From Micropterus salmoides (Eukaryota > Chordata > Actinopteri > Centrarchiformes > Centrarchidae), in contig NW_024041262.1 of assembly GCF_014851395.1 (NCBI RefSeq), positions 13,723,252 through 13,787,251 on the forward strand: DNA of 64,000 nucleotides, given 5' to 3'. Below the pieces are notes generated by a model. It saw only the letters and a program-made list of their open reading frames with translations. It had not been told where the DNA came from and searched no databases. Positions 31,169 through 41,680 of the stretch are shown here, piece by piece (position 1 is the stretch's first letter; the number at the start of each line of letters is the position of its first letter). A program made the position numbers and the translations under genes.

Positions 31169-32690
31169 ATTATTTGTTACTCGCTCTGTCCAGTTGAGGC
31201 ATTTCATCTTGAAAATGGAAAAATGTCAGATTTTCATTTAGCATGAAAAAAATTAAGAAATTGTCACGCAAACAGGACATTTCTATCATGTTTTCAGGAT
31301 TCATTTTGTTAAAGCTACCGTGACTCTTTTTGAGTTTGAAATGACATGAAATCTTTCATTTGTAGCCTGCTCTCTGCCTCGTGTTGTTCACATAATCGCC
31401 CTGTACACTGGCACTGGCCATCTGTGACTAGACTGCCAGCAGTGGGGGTGGGGGGACATGCTAAAGCAGCTAATGCCGTTATAACACTTGTACTTGAGGG
31501 AATACCTAGTCATCAGTTAGTGAGGGACAATCCAGACACTTTTTTGGGTTTTGGCATTATTTTGAGTAGAGAGAACTATTTTAATACAAGAAGCAAATGG
31601 AGTAGTTATTGGTAAATACATTTAAAACAAGCAGCACATAAATCACAATGCTGCGCGGAAAATAAAAGCTACAAAGCACAGAACATGGGTGTGCCAGCTA
31701 CAATGTGTGCCCTTGCGTCACCCCCTATATCTGCTGTTGAGATAAAGCCAAGTCTTTTACACTTAATAAAACTTAAATTAGCAAGTATGTCCACTGGGAG
31801 GTTCAGTGACCTTTTGTGACAATGTCTACTAAAATGGGTCAAGTGACCTGCTCACAACAGGATTTAATGAAAGTCGTTTCCATTTGTGAGTCTTATGTCA
31901 ATGTTAATGCAGCACACAATGTCATGGTAATTATCAGCTGAGGAGTAGAGTGGCTTATATGTCAAAAAGCCCTTGAGGGAAACAAAAAAGCTACATGCAC
32001 ACTATGCTCTTGTGAGTTTATAACAAGACAATATGGCAGCTGAGATATTGTTAGGATGAAAAATGTGTTTTTCACGCTACAAGCTTTTCCAGAGGGTCGT
32101 TCTTCACCATATGGTTCTACTGAACTGTGAGGTAATTGTTTCAAAGAGGCAGGTTTGTGCAGACTTGAATTGTGCAACCATGACCTACAGCACATTTATA
32201 TGGTACAACTTTGAAAGCACAGTGTAATCATATGAAGTGGACCAGCTGTCCTGTATAACCAAGTCCGTCATCCTGGACATAAGGAAGTAAACTTGAGTTT
32301 AGTGTTCAATGTTGTGCTGCTTGTTTAAAATAAGTTTTACCTTGTAGGAAAGGTTACTGCACTGATTTACTTCAGAGTGAAATTCTACAATAACATTCAA
32401 ACATTATAGTGCATTTTACAGATTGGCCTCTAATGAGCGGTTACTGCCTGCAGACTGATTTGCAGATGTTTGCAGCTCATAGATTTGCACGTTTACAGCG
32501 GAGCGTAAGAGCATGTATGCATGCAGTACTAATCTAATAAACATATGTACAGATTAATATACCAACACCCGCGAAAAAATAGGCATCATTGTCTATAACC
32601 ACATGTATATAATCAGCATGTGGTTGAGCCAGCACATGCACAGAAATGGATCGAGAAATATTATAATATTTTCCTGGATAATAAGATACA
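31169..32690. other. Intergenic between composite copies A and B, nothing recognised
   Basis: No exons or repeat termini are supported here. Confidence 0.4.
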
Positions 32691-32975
32691 ATTAAAGCTG
32701 CAAGCAGCGTTGGGCGGGCCCTCGCACTTGTAAGCGCGTCCGCGTGTGAGCCGGCCGAGTTGCATATTCTGGAGCTCTGCCGGTGCGGCTGTGAATTTGC
32801 TACGCGGTTATGACGCCGCATGAAGGTGTTATATGTCACTTCCTGTGTCCCCTATGTGGAGCTACATAGTACTTGTCGCTATGAATATAAATCGGTATTG
32901 GTGTGTAGATGTCTGCGGGGTGGGAGAGTTATCAAGCACGTAAAGTTTGTTTCAGATGTGAGCATGTACACTGAA

Positions 32976-33728
32976 CAATAATGTACCCAAACAATAAAAT
33001 AAATTCCTTTTATATTTCCCTGCCTTGTTGTTTATGTGTACATACAGAGGAAGAATGTGAGAACAGCACACATTTCATCGTTACTGTGTGCTGTACCGCA
33101 GTTCTGTGTCCATGCATGCAGCAAACTGAAAGCACTGTCTGTCGGAGCGTCTACGTGAAAAGAGAAGGAAGACATTGCTGGTAGTATTGTCTTCAGAGTT
33201 TTTAAACACCTCAGCGCACTGAAGGAAGCCATCTGACTGTGTGAGGGGCAAGATCGTTGATGTCTGCAGGCAGAGTAGGAGCTCTCCTGTCTGACTGGTC
33301 CACCAATAGCAGAGAAGATGACCCCTTGAGACACAGCCCCTCCTCATTTGCATAATGAGGCAGAAATGCATACAAAAATTTAAAAAAGACAGGCAAAAAT
33401 AAATACCATGGGTGAAAATAAATAAGGTAAATAAATACAAAGGAAGAATAAAACAGACAAAAATATTAAAACACACACATAAATAAATACATTAAAAAAA
33501 TTAGTAATAAATAAAGTTGAATAAACAAATAAGGTAATTATAACAAAGGTGAATAAGTAAAGGCACTAATTAAAATATATACATTTATGTCTCCTTGTAT
33601 AATTTAATTACTACCTACATTTATTTATTTACTTTATTTTTTTGTATTTAATTGGATGCTTATTTATTTATTGAGCATTTATTTATTTCTGTATTTATTT
33701 CTGACTGTGTCAGGATCGGTCCTCCGTA
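32976..33728. repeat. Insert in copy B flanked by 61-bp direct repeats
   Basis: The 61-bp sequence starting GCGGGGTGGGAGAGTTATC occurs at 32915-32975 and again at 33729-33789. Between them is unrelated DNA: an ordinary-composition half (32976-33360), then A-rich (about 33361-33550) and T-rich (33600-33710) tracts of AAATAAATA/TATTTATTT that could pair as a long imperfect hairpin. GACAGGCAAAAATAAATAC (33389) and the complement of GTATTTATTTCTGACTGTGTC (33691) face each other, as in a foldback MITE. An octamer-like ATTTGCAT lies in the palindrome CTCATTTGCATAATGAG at 33343-33359. Confidence 0.7.
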
Positions 33729-34147
33729 GCGGGGTGGGAGAGTTATCAAGCACGTAAAGTTTGGTTCAGATGTGAGCATGTACACTGAAGTTACGACAAC
33801 TTCCGTGTCATGGCGAAGAGCTGATCTTTGACGCCACGCCACGGACACGCCCATTGACGAAAACTTGCAAATAGCACAACTTTTCATCTTCAATGCCTTT
33901 AGAAGGCACAGCAAAAATTTGAGGTCGGTCGGACTAAATCCCTAGGAGGAGTTCGTTAAAGTACGAAGTGTGTAAATCATCCAAAATTTGACGTAAAATT
34001 CAAAATGGCCGACTTCCTGTTGATTTTAGGGCATCGCTCCAAGAGGCTTTTTTGTGCGTCTGGACAAGATACACGTACCACAGAAAATTCGTGCACGTAG
34101 GTGAAACGTGCGGCGGGGGCTGCTTCGTTAAAAGTCACTTCCTGTTG

Positions 34148-34162
34148 CCAGCAGGTGGCGCT
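34148..34162 (+). promoter_or_regulatory. Putative CTCF site (copy B, unit 1)
   Basis: CCAGCAGGTGGCGCT fits every position of the published CTCF core CCASYAGRKGGCRSY. Binding is inferred from sequence alone. Confidence 0.5.
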
Positions 34163-34614
34163 ATGACTGTCTGTGAATGTCAGCATGTACATGTGTTCAG
34201 GGCGGGACTCTCATCCTACATGTACAGTTTGGTCCAGATGTGAGCATGTACACTGAAGTTACGACAACTTCCGTGTCATGGCGAAGAGCTGATCTTTGAC
34301 GCCACGCCACGGACACGCCCATTGACGAAAACTTGCAAATAGCACAACTTTTCATCTTCAATGCCTTTAGAAGGCACAGCAAAATTTGAGGTCGGTCGGA
34401 CTAAATCCCTAGGAGGAGTTCGTTAAAGTACGAAGTGTGTAAATCATCCAAAATTTGACGTAAAATTCAAAATGGCCGACTTCCTGTTGATTTTAGGCTA
34501 TGGCTCCAAGAGACTTTTTTGTGCGTCTGGACAAGATACACGTACCACAGAAAATTCGTGCACGTAGGTGAAACGTGCGGCGGGGGCTGCTTCGTTAAAG
34601 GTCACTTTCTGTTG

Positions 34615-34629
34615 CCAGCAGGTGGCGCT
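34615..34629 (+). promoter_or_regulatory. Putative CTCF site (copy B, unit 2)
   Basis: CCAGCAGGTGGCGCT again, same strand, 467 bp after the first. Confidence 0.5.
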
Positions 34630-35204
34630 ATGACTGTGGGTGAATGTCGGCATGTACATGTGTTCAGGGCGGGACTCTCATCCTACATGTACAGTTTGGT
34701 CCAGATGTGAGCATGTACACTGAAGTTACAACAACTTCCTGTTTCCTGGCGAATCATCGACGCCACGGACACGCCCATTGACGAAAACGCGCAAATAGCA
34801 CAACTTTTCATCGTCAATGCCTTTAGAAGGCACAGCAGAAATTTGACGTCGATCCGACTAAATCCCTAGGAGGAGTTCGTTAAAGTACGAAGTGTGTAAA
34901 TCATCCAAAAATGGCCGTAAAATTCAAAATGGCCGACTTCCTGTTGACTTTAGGCTATGGGTTCTTGAGGCTTTTTTGTGCGTCTTGATATGATACATGT
35001 CCCCAGAAAATTTCGTACATGTAGGTTGAACGTGAACGAGGGGCTAATTTTTTCCAATTTTCTAGGTGGCGCTAGCGAGTCATTTTGCAACGCCCATGTG
35101 CGAAACTTGTAGAATACGAAATTTTTCACCGGTTCTGACATGTTTGCAAATTTTGGTGAGTTTTCGAGAATGTTTAGGCCATGTCAGTTGAGCCTACTTT
35201 GCAG

Positions 35205-35227
35205 AAAAAAAAAAAAAAAAAAAAAAA
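35205..35227 (+). repeat. A23 tract ending copy B
   Basis: A run of 23 A after ACTTTGCAG; the start of copy C follows at 35232. The matching tract in copy C is at 38213-38245. Confidence 0.95.
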
Positions 35228-35516
35228 TAAAATTAAAGCTGCAAGCAGCGTTGGGCGGGCCCTCGCACTTATAAGCGCGTCCGCGTGTGAGCCGGCCGAG
35301 TTGCATATTCTGGAGCTCTGCCGGTGCGGCTGTGAATTTGCTACGCGGTTATGACGCCGCATGAAGGTGTTATATGTCACTTCCTGTGTCCCCTATGTGG
35401 AGCTACATAGCACTTGCCGCTATGAATATAAATCGGTGTTGGCGTGTAGATGTCTGCGGGGTGGGAGAGTTATCAAGCACGTAAAGTTTGTTTCAGATGT
35501 GAGCATGTACACTGAA

Positions 35517-36266
35517 CAATAATGTACCCAAACAATAAAATAAATTCCTTTTATATTTCCCTGCCTTGTTGTTTATGTGTACATACAGAGGAAGAATGTG
35601 AGAACAGCACACATTTCATCGTTACTGTGTGCTGTACCGCAGTTCTGTGTCCATGCATGCAGCAAACTGAAAGCACTGTCTGTCGGAGCGTCTACGTGAA
35701 AAGAGAAGGAAGACATTGCTGGTAGTATTGTCTTCAGAGTTGTTAAACACCTCAGCGCACTGAAGGAAGCCATCTGACTGTGTGAGGGGCAAGATCGTTG
35801 ATGTCTGCAGGCAGAGTAGGAGCTTTCCTGTCTGACTGGTCCACCAATAGCAGAGAAGATGACCCCTTGAGACACAGCCCCTCCTCATTTGCATAATGAG
35901 GCAGAAATGCATACAAAAATTTAAAAAAGACAGGCAGAAATAAATACCATGGGTGAAAATAAATAAGGTAAATAAATACAAAGGAAGAATAAAACAGACA
36001 AAAATATTAAAACACACATAAATAAATACATTAAAAAAATTTGTAATAAATAAAGTTGAATAAACAAATAAGGTAATTATAACAAAGGTGAATAGTAAAG
36101 GCACTAATTAAAATATACATTTATGTCTCCTTGTATAATTTAATTACTACCTACATTTATTTATTTACTTTATTTTTTTGTGTATTTAATTGGATGCTTA
36201 TTTATTTATTGAGCATTTATTTATTTCTGTATTTATTTCTGACTGTGTCAGGATCGGTCCTCCATA
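35517..36266. repeat. Insert in copy C flanked by 61-bp direct repeats
   Basis: Same insert and same flanking duplication as in copy B: 35456-35516 and 36267-36327, offset 811 bp against 814 bp in B. The identical junctions show the insertion preceded the duplication of the whole element. Confidence 0.75.
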
Positions 36267-36686
36267 ACGGGGTGGGAGAGTTATCAAGCACGTAAAGTTT
36301 GGTTCAGATGTGAGCATGTACACTGAAGTTACAACAACTTCCTGTGTCATGGCGAAGACTTGATCTCTGACGCCACGCCACGGACACACCCATTGACGAA
36401 AACTCGCAAATAGCACAACTTTTCATCTTCAATGCCTTTAGAAGGCACAGCACAAATTTGAAGTCGGTCGGACTAAATCCCTAGGAGGAGTTCGTTAAAG
36501 TACGAAGTGTGTAAATCATCCAAAATTTGACGTAAAATTCAAAATGGCCTACTTCCTGTTGATTTTAGGGCATCGCTCCAAGAGGCTTTTTTGTGCGTCT
36601 GGACAAGATACACGTACCACAGAAAATTCGTGCACGTAGGTAAAACGTGCGGCGGGGGCTGCTTCGTTAAAAGTCACTTCCTGTTG

Positions 36687-36701
36687 CCAGCAGGTGGCGC
36701 T
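36687..36701 (+). promoter_or_regulatory. Putative CTCF site (copy C, unit 1)
   Basis: CCAGCAGGTGGCGCT, perfect to the CTCF core, same strand as the others. Confidence 0.5.
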
Positions 36702-37154
36702 ATGACTGTCTGTGAATGTCAGCATGTACATGTGTTCAGGGCGGGACTCTCATCCTACATGTACAGTTTGGTCCAGATGTGAGCATGTACACTGAAGTTA
36801 CGACAACTTCCGTGTCATGGCGAAGAGTTGATCTTTGACGCCACGCCACGGACACGCCCATTGACGAAAACTTGCAAATAGCACAACTTTTCATCTTCAA
36901 TGCCTTTAGAAGGCACAGCACAAATTTGAGGTCGGTCGGACTAAATCCCTAGGAGGAGTTCGTTAAAGTACGAAGTGTGTAAATCATCCAAAATTTGACG
37001 TAAAATTCAAAATGGCCGACTTCCTGTTGGGTTTAGGCTATGGCTCCAAGAGACTTTTTTGTGCGTCTGGACAAGATACACCTACCACAGAAAATTCGTG
37101 CACGTAGGTAAAACGTGCGGCGGGGGCTGCTTCGTTAAAATTCACTTCCTGTTG

Positions 37155-37169
37155 CCAGCAGGTGGCGCT
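37155..37169 (+). promoter_or_regulatory. Putative CTCF site (copy C, unit 2)
   Basis: CCAGCAGGTGGCGCT, 468 bp after the previous site. Confidence 0.5.
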
Positions 37170-37622
37170 ATGACTGTGGGTGAATGTCAGCATGTACATG
37201 TGTTCAGGGCGGGACTCTCATCCTACATGTACAGTTTGGTCCAGATGTGAGCATGTACACTGAAGTTACGACAACTTCCGTGTCATGGCGAAGAGCTGAT
37301 CTTTGACGCCACGCCACGGACACGCCCATTGACGAAAACTTGCAAATAGCACAACTTTTCATCTTCAATGCCTTTAGAAGGCACAGCACAAATTTGAGGT
37401 CGGTCGGACTAAATCCCTAGGAGGAGTTCGTTAAAGTACGAAGTGTGTAAATCATCCAAAATTTGACGTAAAATTCAAAATGGCCGACTTCCTGTTGGGT
37501 TTAGGCTATGGCTCCAAGAGACTTTTTTGTGCGTCTGGACAAGATACACGTACCACAGAAAATTCGTGCACGTAGGTGAAACGTGCGGCGGGGGCTGCTT
37601 CGTTAAAGGTCACTTTCTGTTG

Positions 37623-37637
37623 CCAGCAGGTGGCGCT
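37623..37637 (+). promoter_or_regulatory. Putative CTCF site (copy C, unit 3)
   Basis: CCAGCAGGTGGCGCT, 468 bp after the previous site. Confidence 0.5.
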
Positions 37638-38212
37638 ATGACTGTGGGTGAATGTCGGCATGTACATGTGTTCAGGGCGGGACTCTCATCCTACATGTAC
37701 AGTTTGGTCTGGATGTGAGCATGTACACTGAAGTTACAACAACTTCCTGTTTCATTGCGAATCATCGACGCCACGGACACGCCCATTGACGAAAACGCGC
37801 AAATAGCACAACTTTTCATCGTCAATGCCTTTAGAAGGCACAGCAGAAATTTGAGGTCGATCCGACTAAATCCCTAGGAGGAGTTCGTTAAAGTACGAAG
37901 TATGTAAATCATCCAAAAATGGCCATAAAATTCAAAATGGCCGACTTCCTGTTGACTTTAGGCTATGGGTTCTTGAGGCTTTTTTGTGCGTCTTGATACG
38001 ATACATGTCCCCAGAAAATTTCGTACATGTAGGTTGAACGTGAACGAGGGGCTAATCATTTCCAATTTTCTAGGTGGCGCTAGCGAGTCATTTTGCCACG
38101 CCCATGTGCGAAACTTGTAGAATACGAAATTTTTCACCGGTTCTGACATGTTTGCAAATTTTGGTGAGTTTTCGAGTATGTTTAGGCCATGTCATTTGGG
38201 CCTACTTTGCAG

Positions 38213-38245
<33 letters not shown>
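38213..38245 (+). repeat. A33 tract near the end of copy C
   Basis: 33 consecutive A, placed between the last tandem unit and the hairpin-bearing right end. Confidence 0.95.
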
Positions 38246-38247
<2 letters not shown>

Positions 38248-38869
38248 ATCCGAGCAATTTCAATAGGGACCTCGCACGGTCGTGCTCGGGCCCTAAATAT
38301 ACAGTATCTGGGGCATTAACGCAGATCAGATTGGGCAAGCACTGACTATTTGGTTACGAATGATTTCCTACATTGAGTGTATTTACCTTTAACAGACTCA
38401 GATCCAGTTTCGGGACAGAGGTTGCAACTCCCTCTCTCTCTCATCAGTATTCACAGTGAGTCTCATGTCCTGAAATGCACTTGATAAGACTTACCACGCT
38501 CTAATTTACCAGAGAGGGGAACCAGGCGGATGAAATTGCTCCTCAGAATATCATTCCCATGACGAATCAATATTCCACTAAAAAGTTCTTTGATTTTTTT
38601 TTCCAACGGTGACCTTTTGAACTATTGCCAACACAAAGCTGTGATGTTAAATCCCTTTTGGTTAAAAGTATTGCACAGCTGGGATAGGGGAGGTGGGTGC
38701 AGAATGCATATATAAAAAACACTTCATTAGTTTGGCCAAAGAGGCATTCATTCAGTTTACATGATTTTGTGCTGAATTCAGGAAAAGATGAACAGCGGTA
38801 ACTGACCATTCTCCTCTGAACACAGATTTCCCAACCGTAGCCAAGCCAAGCAGTAGTGGTATTTTCTCA

Positions 38870-39510
38870 ATGTGTGGAAACTGGTCCTGGATGCTATCAG
38901 AATGTTTAGGCTAATGTTAGTAGATCTGTCCTGCTCTGTAATTTAATATGGGGAAGTTCATGACTGCAGCAGCTCTGAGATGCTGTTATGTTTGCCAAAC
39001 ATGTCAGTTAATCCTCATATCCTGGCAAGCCCTTTGTCCTGTAATGTTAAAAGTGAAAACTAGTATGTAAGACTACAAAGTGTGTAAGTGAAGGGCCAAA
39101 CACAACATTGCTACTGTTTATTATTACCTTCGGCATGGATCATGGAGGATGCTAGTTTTAAGAAGCATTAGCCTCACTCTTTTGAATCATCTATGTAGTC
39201 ATCAAGTACATATTTAAGACCCCTTTGCTAATATCATGTTTTTAAAACAAGTCGGGGAGACATTAAAAAGTCAGCTAGAGACATTGTTTTTAATATTAGC
39301 TTTACTGGCTAGCAGGCTCCAGGTGATAAAATCTGCCAATTATCATTTCAGCCTGCAAAATCGACAGCTTACTGCTCCTGTCTGCCTCTGTCTGAAGTTA
39401 AAGGATTATGTGTTTTAAAAAAATTACTACTAATGTCAAGTGGTAAATCTGCCAGTGTTGTTACTGTAAACTGCATATGTGCTGTGCGACATAGGAAATC
39501 CTTCCAGGCA
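38870..39510. repeat. Dispersed repeat, uninterrupted copy (family of 12550-14420)
   Basis: It shares ordered blocks with the upstream copy in the same orientation: GTTTAGGCTAATGTTAG..CTGTCCTGC, GTAGTCATCAAGTACATATTTAAGAC, GGTAAATCTGCCAGTG..TACTGTAAACTG. It shows the pre-insertion layout of the upstream copy. Confidence 0.6.
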
Positions 39511-40586
39511 CACTAGTAAGGGATGCGCCAATGAAAAATAATAAAGCAACATGGATTTACTATACTGGTTATGACAAACCTTAGCATGCTTATCTGTGGT
39601 AAAACCATAGGGCAAAACCTGCTACAGAACAGTGTATACACAAATACATAAAATAAGCCTGCAGGTCAGCACCTTTCGCACACTGATAAGTAAATGAAAA
39701 TGTTGTTTCACTGTAAGTGCAAGTTGTATAAGGAGCTATACAATGAGAGCAAGTAAAAAATATTATGTTTTCTTCTGACTGAATATAAAGTGGGTATTAT
39801 TGGTCTCAGGGCATCTTTCACAACTCAGAGAGGTAATTCCTCAGGTCAAAGGGTCCTTCAGATCTCAGCAGAGTGTCAGTAATAGCCTATGTGACAGTTG
39901 AGACTCTGGATGTTCGCTGACTGACTTCTACCTGTGATTGGCAGGTGTGTCATCAATGTTATGACAAGTATGTAAGATACAACACGTCTTGTTTTGGCTG
40001 ACTCCAGCAAATATGTGACTGCATTTCACCTAAAGGGAGGAATCTCATCACAGTTGTCGGCACACTGATGCCCTCTGTGACAGACATGTAACTGTCAGGC
40101 TCTGCTGTCAGAGCTGTGACACTTGTTTTTAACCAATGCTTCCCATTATTTCAGGATCAGTAGTCACATTACCTTGAGCAAGACCCCCTCCCTGTGTCTG
40201 TCTCCCAAGTCTAAAATTGAAAAATGTAAATAAAGCAATTTTGACACTTAAACACTGCGCTGACAGCGAGGATATGCTTTTACATTGAGGTAAATGTGAT
40301 AGGACTAACTATGCTGCTCTGCATCCTTTACCATCATGCTAATGAAACAGTGTATATAGGCAGGTTACATTCATTTTCATTAACAGTGGACAAATTGGGT
40401 TTGGGAGGGACTTAATCAGATTGTGTGTACTGTGGAGGTCTGGGGTTTCTTATTCAACCTTGTGCTCCATCAATTGGGGGAATTTTTAGATTTGATTACT
40501 TGATGATTTAATCAACAGGATAACTACTAAGAAACTGACAAACTTGCTCAGCCGGTCAAGACTGTCCTCGATTTGGGCGGCTAATA
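39511..40586. other. Intergenic, nothing recognised
   Basis: No exon or repeat boundary supported. Confidence 0.4.
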
Positions 40587-40756
40587 CAGTGAGGAAAGTA
40601 AGTATTTGAACACCTTGCTATTTTGCAAGTTCTCCCACTTAGAAAGCATGGAGGGTTCTGAAATTGTCATCGTAGGTGCATGTCCACTGTGAGAGACATA
40701 ATTTATTTGTATGATACATCTGCAAATAAGTATTTGAACACCTGAGAAAATCAATG

Positions 40757-41116
40757 TTAATATTTGGTACAGTAGCCTTTGTTTGCAATTACAGAGGTCA
40801 AACGTTTCCTGTAGTTTTTCACCAGGTTTGCACACACTGCAGGAGGGATTTTGGCCCACTCCTCCACACAGATCTTCTCTAGATCAGTCAGGTTTCTGGG
40901 CTGTCGCTGAGAAACACGGAGTTTGAGCTCCCTCCAAAGATTCTCTATTGGGTTTAGGTCTGGAGACTGGCTAGGCCACGCCAGAACCTTGATATGCTTC
41001 TTACAGAGCCACTCCTTGGTTATCTTGGCTGTGTGCTTCGGGTCATTGTCATGTTGGAAGACCCGGCCTCGACCCATCTTCAATGCTCTAACTGAGGGAA
41101 GGAGGTTGTTCCCCAA
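40757..41116 (-). pseudogene. Tc1 transposase, C-terminal part (broken)
   Basis: Begins GNNLLPSVRALKMGRG and carries the second catalytic Asp (HDNDPKHT) and the third acidic residue (NPIEN) with 34 residues between, the DD34E signature of Tc1. It ends ANLVKNYRKRLTSVIANKG then a stop. The catalytic triad survives as codons, but it is split by the internal deletion and frameshift. Confidence 0.9.
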
Positions 41117-41122
41117 AATGCT

Positions 41123-41680
41123 TCACAGTAGGGATGGTGTTCTTGGGATGGTACTCATCATTGTTCTTCCAGAGGGTCGTTCGTTAGTGGAATTATGACC
41201 AAAAAGTTCTATTTTGGTCTCATCTGACCACATGACTTTCTCCCATGACTCCTCTGGATCATCCAAATGGTCATTGGCAAACTTAAGACAGGCCCTGACA
41301 TGTGCTGGTTTAAGCAGGGGAACCTTCCGTGCCATGCGTGATTTCAAACCATGACGTCTTAGTGTATTACCAACAGTAACCTTGGAAACGGTGGTCCCAG
41401 CTCTTTTCAGGTCATTGACCAGCTCCTCCCGTGTAGTTCTGGGCTGATTTCTCACCTTTCTTAGGATCATTGAGACCCCACGAGGTGAGATCTTGCATGG
41501 AGCCCCAGTCCGAGGGAGATTGACAGTCATGTTTAGCTCCTTCCATTTTCTAATGATTGCTCCAACAGTGGACCTTTTTTCACCAAGCTGCTTGGCAATT
41601 TCCCAGTAGCCCTTTCCAGCCTTGTGGAGGTGTACAATTTTGTCTCTAGTGTCTTTGGACAGCTCTTTGGTCTTGGCCAT
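41123..41680 (-). pseudogene. Tc1 transposase, N-terminal part (broken)
   Basis: Starts MAKTKELSKDTRDKIV and contains the paired-type helix-turn-helix DNA-binding region (about residues 1-110, with YWEIAKQLG and STVGAIIRKW), then the start of the DDE domain with the first catalytic Asp in WSDETK (Asp153). After ELFGHNST the frame shifts: the conserved continuation EYHPKNTIPTVKH is readable in another frame. The domain centre that normally follows VKH is deleted, and the sequence resumes at the NNLLPSVR block. Confidence 0.9.

Larger units (their letters stand above)
33783..35204 (+). repeat. ~468-bp tandem units of copy B
   Basis: Units begin CACTGAAGTTAC at 33783, 34251 and 34718. Each full unit holds CCCTAGGAGGAGTTCG, AAAATGGCCGACTTCCTG, AAACGTGCGGCGGGGGC, CCAGCAGGTGGCGCT, and a 9-bp inverted repeat TGTACATGT/ACATGTACA (34186-34194 and 34218-34226 in unit 1). 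The third unit is diverged over its second half, with CTAGGTGGCGCTAGC replacing the CCAGCAGG form. Confidence 0.92.
32691..35231 (+). repeat. Composite element, copy B: head, insert, three tandem units, A-tract
   Basis: It starts ATTAAAGCTGCAAGCAGCG, which contains the perfect hairpin GCTGC-AA-GCAGC, then GGGCGGGCCCTCGCAC. The head runs to 32975. A ~0.75-kb insert follows, then units starting at 33783, 34251 and 34718 (periods 468 and 467). The last unit is diverged and ends in an A-tract (35205-35227). Copy C begins four bases later. All open frames inside (61-131 codons) recur at the repeat period on both strands and resemble no protein. Confidence 0.9.
36321..38212 (+). repeat. ~468-bp tandem units of copy C
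   Basis: Unit starts at 36321, 36790, 37258 and 37726 (periods 469, 468, 468). The last unit carries the same diverged second half as the last unit of B, so the extra copy in C is internal. Confidence 0.92.
35232..38296 (+). repeat. Composite element, copy C: head, insert, four tandem units, A-tract, 3' end
   Basis: Nearly identical to copy B through head and insert (only scattered substitutions and small indels seen), but with four units starting at 36321, 36790, 37258 and 37726. After the A-tract (38213-38245) it has a right end absent from B: CGAGCAATTTCAATAGGGAC, the hairpin GCACG-GT-CGTGC (38274-38285), then TCGGGCCCTAA. GGGCCC..GCAC near the left end and GTGC..GGGCCC at the right end form short inverted termini. 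The hairpin followed by CTAA resembles Helitron 3' ends; the left end does not start with TC. Confidence 0.9.

Noticed and set aside
32691..38296. CRISPR-like or bacterial repeat array
   Set aside because: Unit length of ~468 bp, eukaryotic context and no short repeat/spacer structure exclude it.
32534..38319. Many 60-160 codon frames in the composite repeat
   Set aside because: They recur at the repeat period on both strands, following the DNA repeat, with no protein-like features.
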